Shown: in pieces, positions 26,320 through 28,094 of the stretch
How the letters are laid out: every line of letters starts with the position of its first letter
How positions within the stretch are numbered: the first letter of the stretch is position 1
IMG/VR virus record: IMGVR_UViG_3300027608_000123
Location: 1-28,094 of that record
Strand: one strand, 5' to 3'
Source of the DNA: a virus
DNA: 28,094 nt
Position numbers and translations under genes: made by a program
The notes under the pieces: model-generated
Told to the model about the DNA's origin: nothing
Database searches by the model: none
Seen by the model: the letters and a program-made list of their open reading frames with translations, nothing else

Positions 26320-26944
26320 TTGTTTCCATCAATGTCATAAATTCTTTTTCCAATTGTCCAACATAATCTTTATTCAATAATTGTATACTTCTTTTAGATT
26401 CATTTAAATCATATTCATAATCAAAATTTGTAACTACTTTGGTCTCAATTAACATAGTTATATTTTCATTGGGTAAATTGTATGTATATGTTATTGAACC
26501 ATTTATTAAAGTTTGTGATAAGGTTTGATACTCTTCCGTTGAAATTTCATATTCTTCTACAGTGGTAGTAATATCATTATCCGTACCAGATGTTCGATTT
26601 GTTGTGGTTATGACTTTTTCATAGTGGTGTAAATTGTTTTTGGTATTACCCAACTTAGATTCAATAAAACTATCAAATTTACTACTACTTAATGGCCAAT
26701 CCCATTGTGGATCTATAATTTGATTTGAATATAATACTATCCAAAAACGATTCATGTCACCATAATATTTGTGAGCAACAATTTCGGGAGTGTCATCGTC
26801 TTTTATATCATATTGATAATAAGCGAGAACATTTCTCAAAATACTCGGAATAATATTGGCTCTAGTAATTAAATTGGTGTATATGGTGGATATATTATTA
26901 TTATCTCTGTATAGAATTTTTGGTAAAGCTTTGAAATATTGCAT
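26312..26944 (-). CDS. 53: Baseplate wedge subunit gp53
   Basis: A 210-residue protein (T4 gp53 is 196) with the gp53 signature: YFKALPKILYRDN at the start, then DTPEIVAHKYYGDMNRFWIV (51-70) and NQIIDPQWDWPL (74-85). The central part has a LysM-like fold in T4. gp53 clamps the inner wedge proteins gp6, gp7 and gp25, and joins neighbouring wedges. It starts 2 bases after the gp48-like stop codon and ends inside the start of the hub gene, consistent with coupled translation. T4 likewise places gene 53 close to gene 4 and gene 5. Confidence 0.92.
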   Translation of the reverse strand: MQYFKALPKILYRDNNNISTIYTNLITRANIIPSILRNVLAYYQYDIKDDDTPEIVAHKYYGDMNRFWIVLYSNQIIDPQWDWPLSSSKFDSFIESKLGNTKNNLHHYEKVITTTNRTSGTDNDITTTVEEYEISTEEYQTLSQTLINGSITYTYNLPNENITMLIETKVVTNFDYEYDLNESKRSIQLLNKDYVGQLEKEFMTLMETNG

Positions 26945-26946
26945 TT

Positions 26947-28014
26947 TTAATATCCTTCCATGATTTCATCTCTACCAATAAGTGAAGTTTCTTGAAATTC
27001 AAGAGTCAATATTGTTTGTACCGGTGCACCATCCGTGTGAGTTGTCCATCCATTTGGTGCATAATTAACATCAATATTGTTAATAACGCATTTTTGTAAT
27101 TTTGGTAAATGTTTATTGTGAGTGCCATTCATTCTAAAATCAATTTCAAAGAGTGCTGGTGGAACCCAAAACATATTTTTATTAAGACTTTCATTTCTTT
27201 TTGGTGCCGCATACATTCTAAATTTTTGAATTATTTGTTTAATTTGTTCAGCTTCAGCTTGTGAGTATGGAGTGAATGTAAAAGACATACTGAATTGCCT
27301 AAATTCAACACCCTGAAACAATACTTGTTTTTGTGGATTGAAAACATAACCTGCTCTATTCAAAGCAACCTGAACTGCGGTTTGGGGGCCACCAGTTCCA
27401 TCACCAATAAAATTTGTTGCTGACTTAATCATATTTCCCAACAATGGTAATGTACCTAGAGCCGAAGCAACACTAGTACTATCATCATAAGCTATAGCAG
27501 ATGATAAATTAAAAGCCTCAGGCATATATAGACTTATGTGACCAACATATTCTCCAGCTGGTTGTTTAAGAAAGCCACTATTTTTATCAATGAAACCTAC
27601 ACCAGTCACCAACGCATCAGTACCAAAATTCATGACTGACGTAACTGTATCTTTAGCGAATTGGAGACCAGTAGTTTCGTCCCATTTAGTTGTGAGCGCA
27701 CCAAGTTTATCCTCAAGAACATCTACACCACCGGTTACAGCCTTTTTAAGTGTTGCTGTATCAGCTTTGCTGACAGCATCCATTACAGACGCAGCTTGTT
27801 GTTGAACTATATTATTCAATTCCTCCAATGTAACTTCTTTTATTTCATAAATTCGGAAATTAACAGAATGTGATTTCGTTGCACTTTCTAAGTCTCTTGG
27901 ATACTTATACATGAATATTCCACCAACTTTATCCAAGTCTGATAGTGGACCATCAAATATCCCGCCCGGTATATTAATTCCGCCAATTGATGTTGGTATT
28001 GAGATTATTGCCAT
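26947..28014 (-). CDS. 48: Baseplate tail-tube cap protein, gp48-like
   Basis: A 355-residue protein (T4 gp48 is 364). The C-terminal third has the recognisable tube-like segment FQGVEFRQFSMSFTFTPYSQ followed by AEAEQIKQIIQKFRMYAAP (residues ~233-271), then a typical ending PVQTILTLEFQETSLI. gp48 and its relative gp54 form the layers on the hub on which tail-tube polymerisation starts. Residues ~65-125 form a long helical region. This is the first gene of the leftward block, 33 bases from the divergent gene on the plus strand. gp54 is a related alternative name; gp48 is preferred for length. Confidence 0.72.
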   Translation of the reverse strand: MAIISIPTSIGGINIPGGIFDGPLSDLDKVGGIFMYKYPRDLESATKSHSVNFRIYEIKEVTLEELNNIVQQQAASVMDAVSKADTATLKKAVTGGVDVLEDKLGALTTKWDETTGLQFAKDTVTSVMNFGTDALVTGVGFIDKNSGFLKQPAGEYVGHISLYMPEAFNLSSAIAYDDSTSVASALGTLPLLGNMIKSATNFIGDGTGGPQTAVQVALNRAGYVFNPQKQVLFQGVEFRQFSMSFTFTPYSQAEAEQIKQIIQKFRMYAAPKRNESLNKNMFWVPPALFEIDFRMNGTHNKHLPKLQKCVINNIDVNYAPNGWTTHTDGAPVQTILTLEFQETSLIGRDEIMEGY

Positions 28015-28033
28015 CGTTGTTTTCTAAAAAAGT

Positions 28034-28050
28034 GATATATACTATTTATG
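28034..28050. promoter_or_regulatory. Divergent late-promoter region
   Basis: On the minus strand CATAAATA (28050..28043) is one mismatch from the late box and would start transcription about 20 bases before the gp48-like ATG, giving a short leader. On the plus strand GATATATACTATT (28034-28046) resembles the extended T4 late promoter TATAAATACTATT, but it abuts the ATG of the gp4-like gene. The two candidates overlap, and the leftward box also overlaps that start codon. Confidence 0.5.
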
Positions 28051-28094
28051 GCATATTCAGGACGATTTAAACCTTCAAACCCACAGAAGTACAT
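28048..28094 (+). CDS. 4: Partial head completion protein, gp4-like (N-terminus only)
   Basis: Only 15 codons are visible before the window ends: MAYSGRFKPSNPQKY. T4 gp4 begins MAYSGKWVPKNISKY, so 8 of the first 15 positions agree, including MAYSG, P and N and the final KY. gp4 completes the filled head before tail joining. In T4, gene 4 also lies next to gene 53, so the synteny fits. This is the only plus-strand gene in the window and diverges from the baseplate block. Confidence 0.72.
   Translation, partial: MAYSGRFKPSNPQKY

Noticed and set aside
1-28094. tRNA genes, integrase or transposase genes, phage-carried host metabolic genes
   Set aside because: None was recognised on either strand; almost every base belongs to a structural gene or one of the short intergenic regions described.

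Overview
The window is a late structural region of a T4-type contractile-tailed phage. The genes match T4 baseplate hub and wedge proteins in sequence and largely in order. The low G+C content, the N/S/T/A-rich fibre repeats and the giant DUF4815 protein are typical of the T4-like myophages of marine bacteria (cyanophages and SAR11-type pelagiphages). The host cannot be decided from this window.

Layout, read right to left because all but one gene lies on the minus strand. At the far right a gene on the plus strand is cut by the window edge; its first 15 residues resemble the start of T4 gp4 (head completion). It diverges from a leftward block over a 33-bp gap holding late-promoter-like sequence. 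The leftward block begins with baseplate hub and central genes: tail-tube cap (gp48-like), wedge gp53, hub (gp27-like), a short OB-fold protein equal to the N-terminus of gp5, an unrecognised helical protein, a beta-helical spike (the other part of gp5), and an unrecognised protein. After a 94-bp intergenic region come the wedge and adsorption genes: gp25, gp6, gp7-like, a repeat-rich fibre-like protein ending in a cupredoxin-like domain, gp8, a 2125-residue DUF4815 protein, a small coiled-coil protein, and two fibres with C-terminal S74 (endosialidase-type) chaperone domains. A second intergenic region (101-224) follows, then the start of one more virion gene that leaves the window on the left.

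The genes are tightly packed: ATGA overlaps, gaps of 0-12 bases, and Shine-Dalgarno sequences inside preceding stop codons. They are probably transcribed late as one or a few long messages. TATAAATA-like late promoter elements appear at the divergent junction and in the two larger intergenic regions.

Most notable points: (1) a 50-base non-coding element, 46/50 identical and in the same orientation, occurs in both large intergenic regions and brackets the whole 21.7-kb wedge and fibre module; (2) gp5 is split into separate OB and spike genes, with no lysozyme domain visible; (3) a fibre-like protein between gp7 and gp8 carries all four candidate type-1 copper ligands; (4) one glycine/tyrosine beta module recurs in gp6, gp7, gp8 and the DUF4815 protein; (5) there are near-identical in-frame duplications in the fibre genes.
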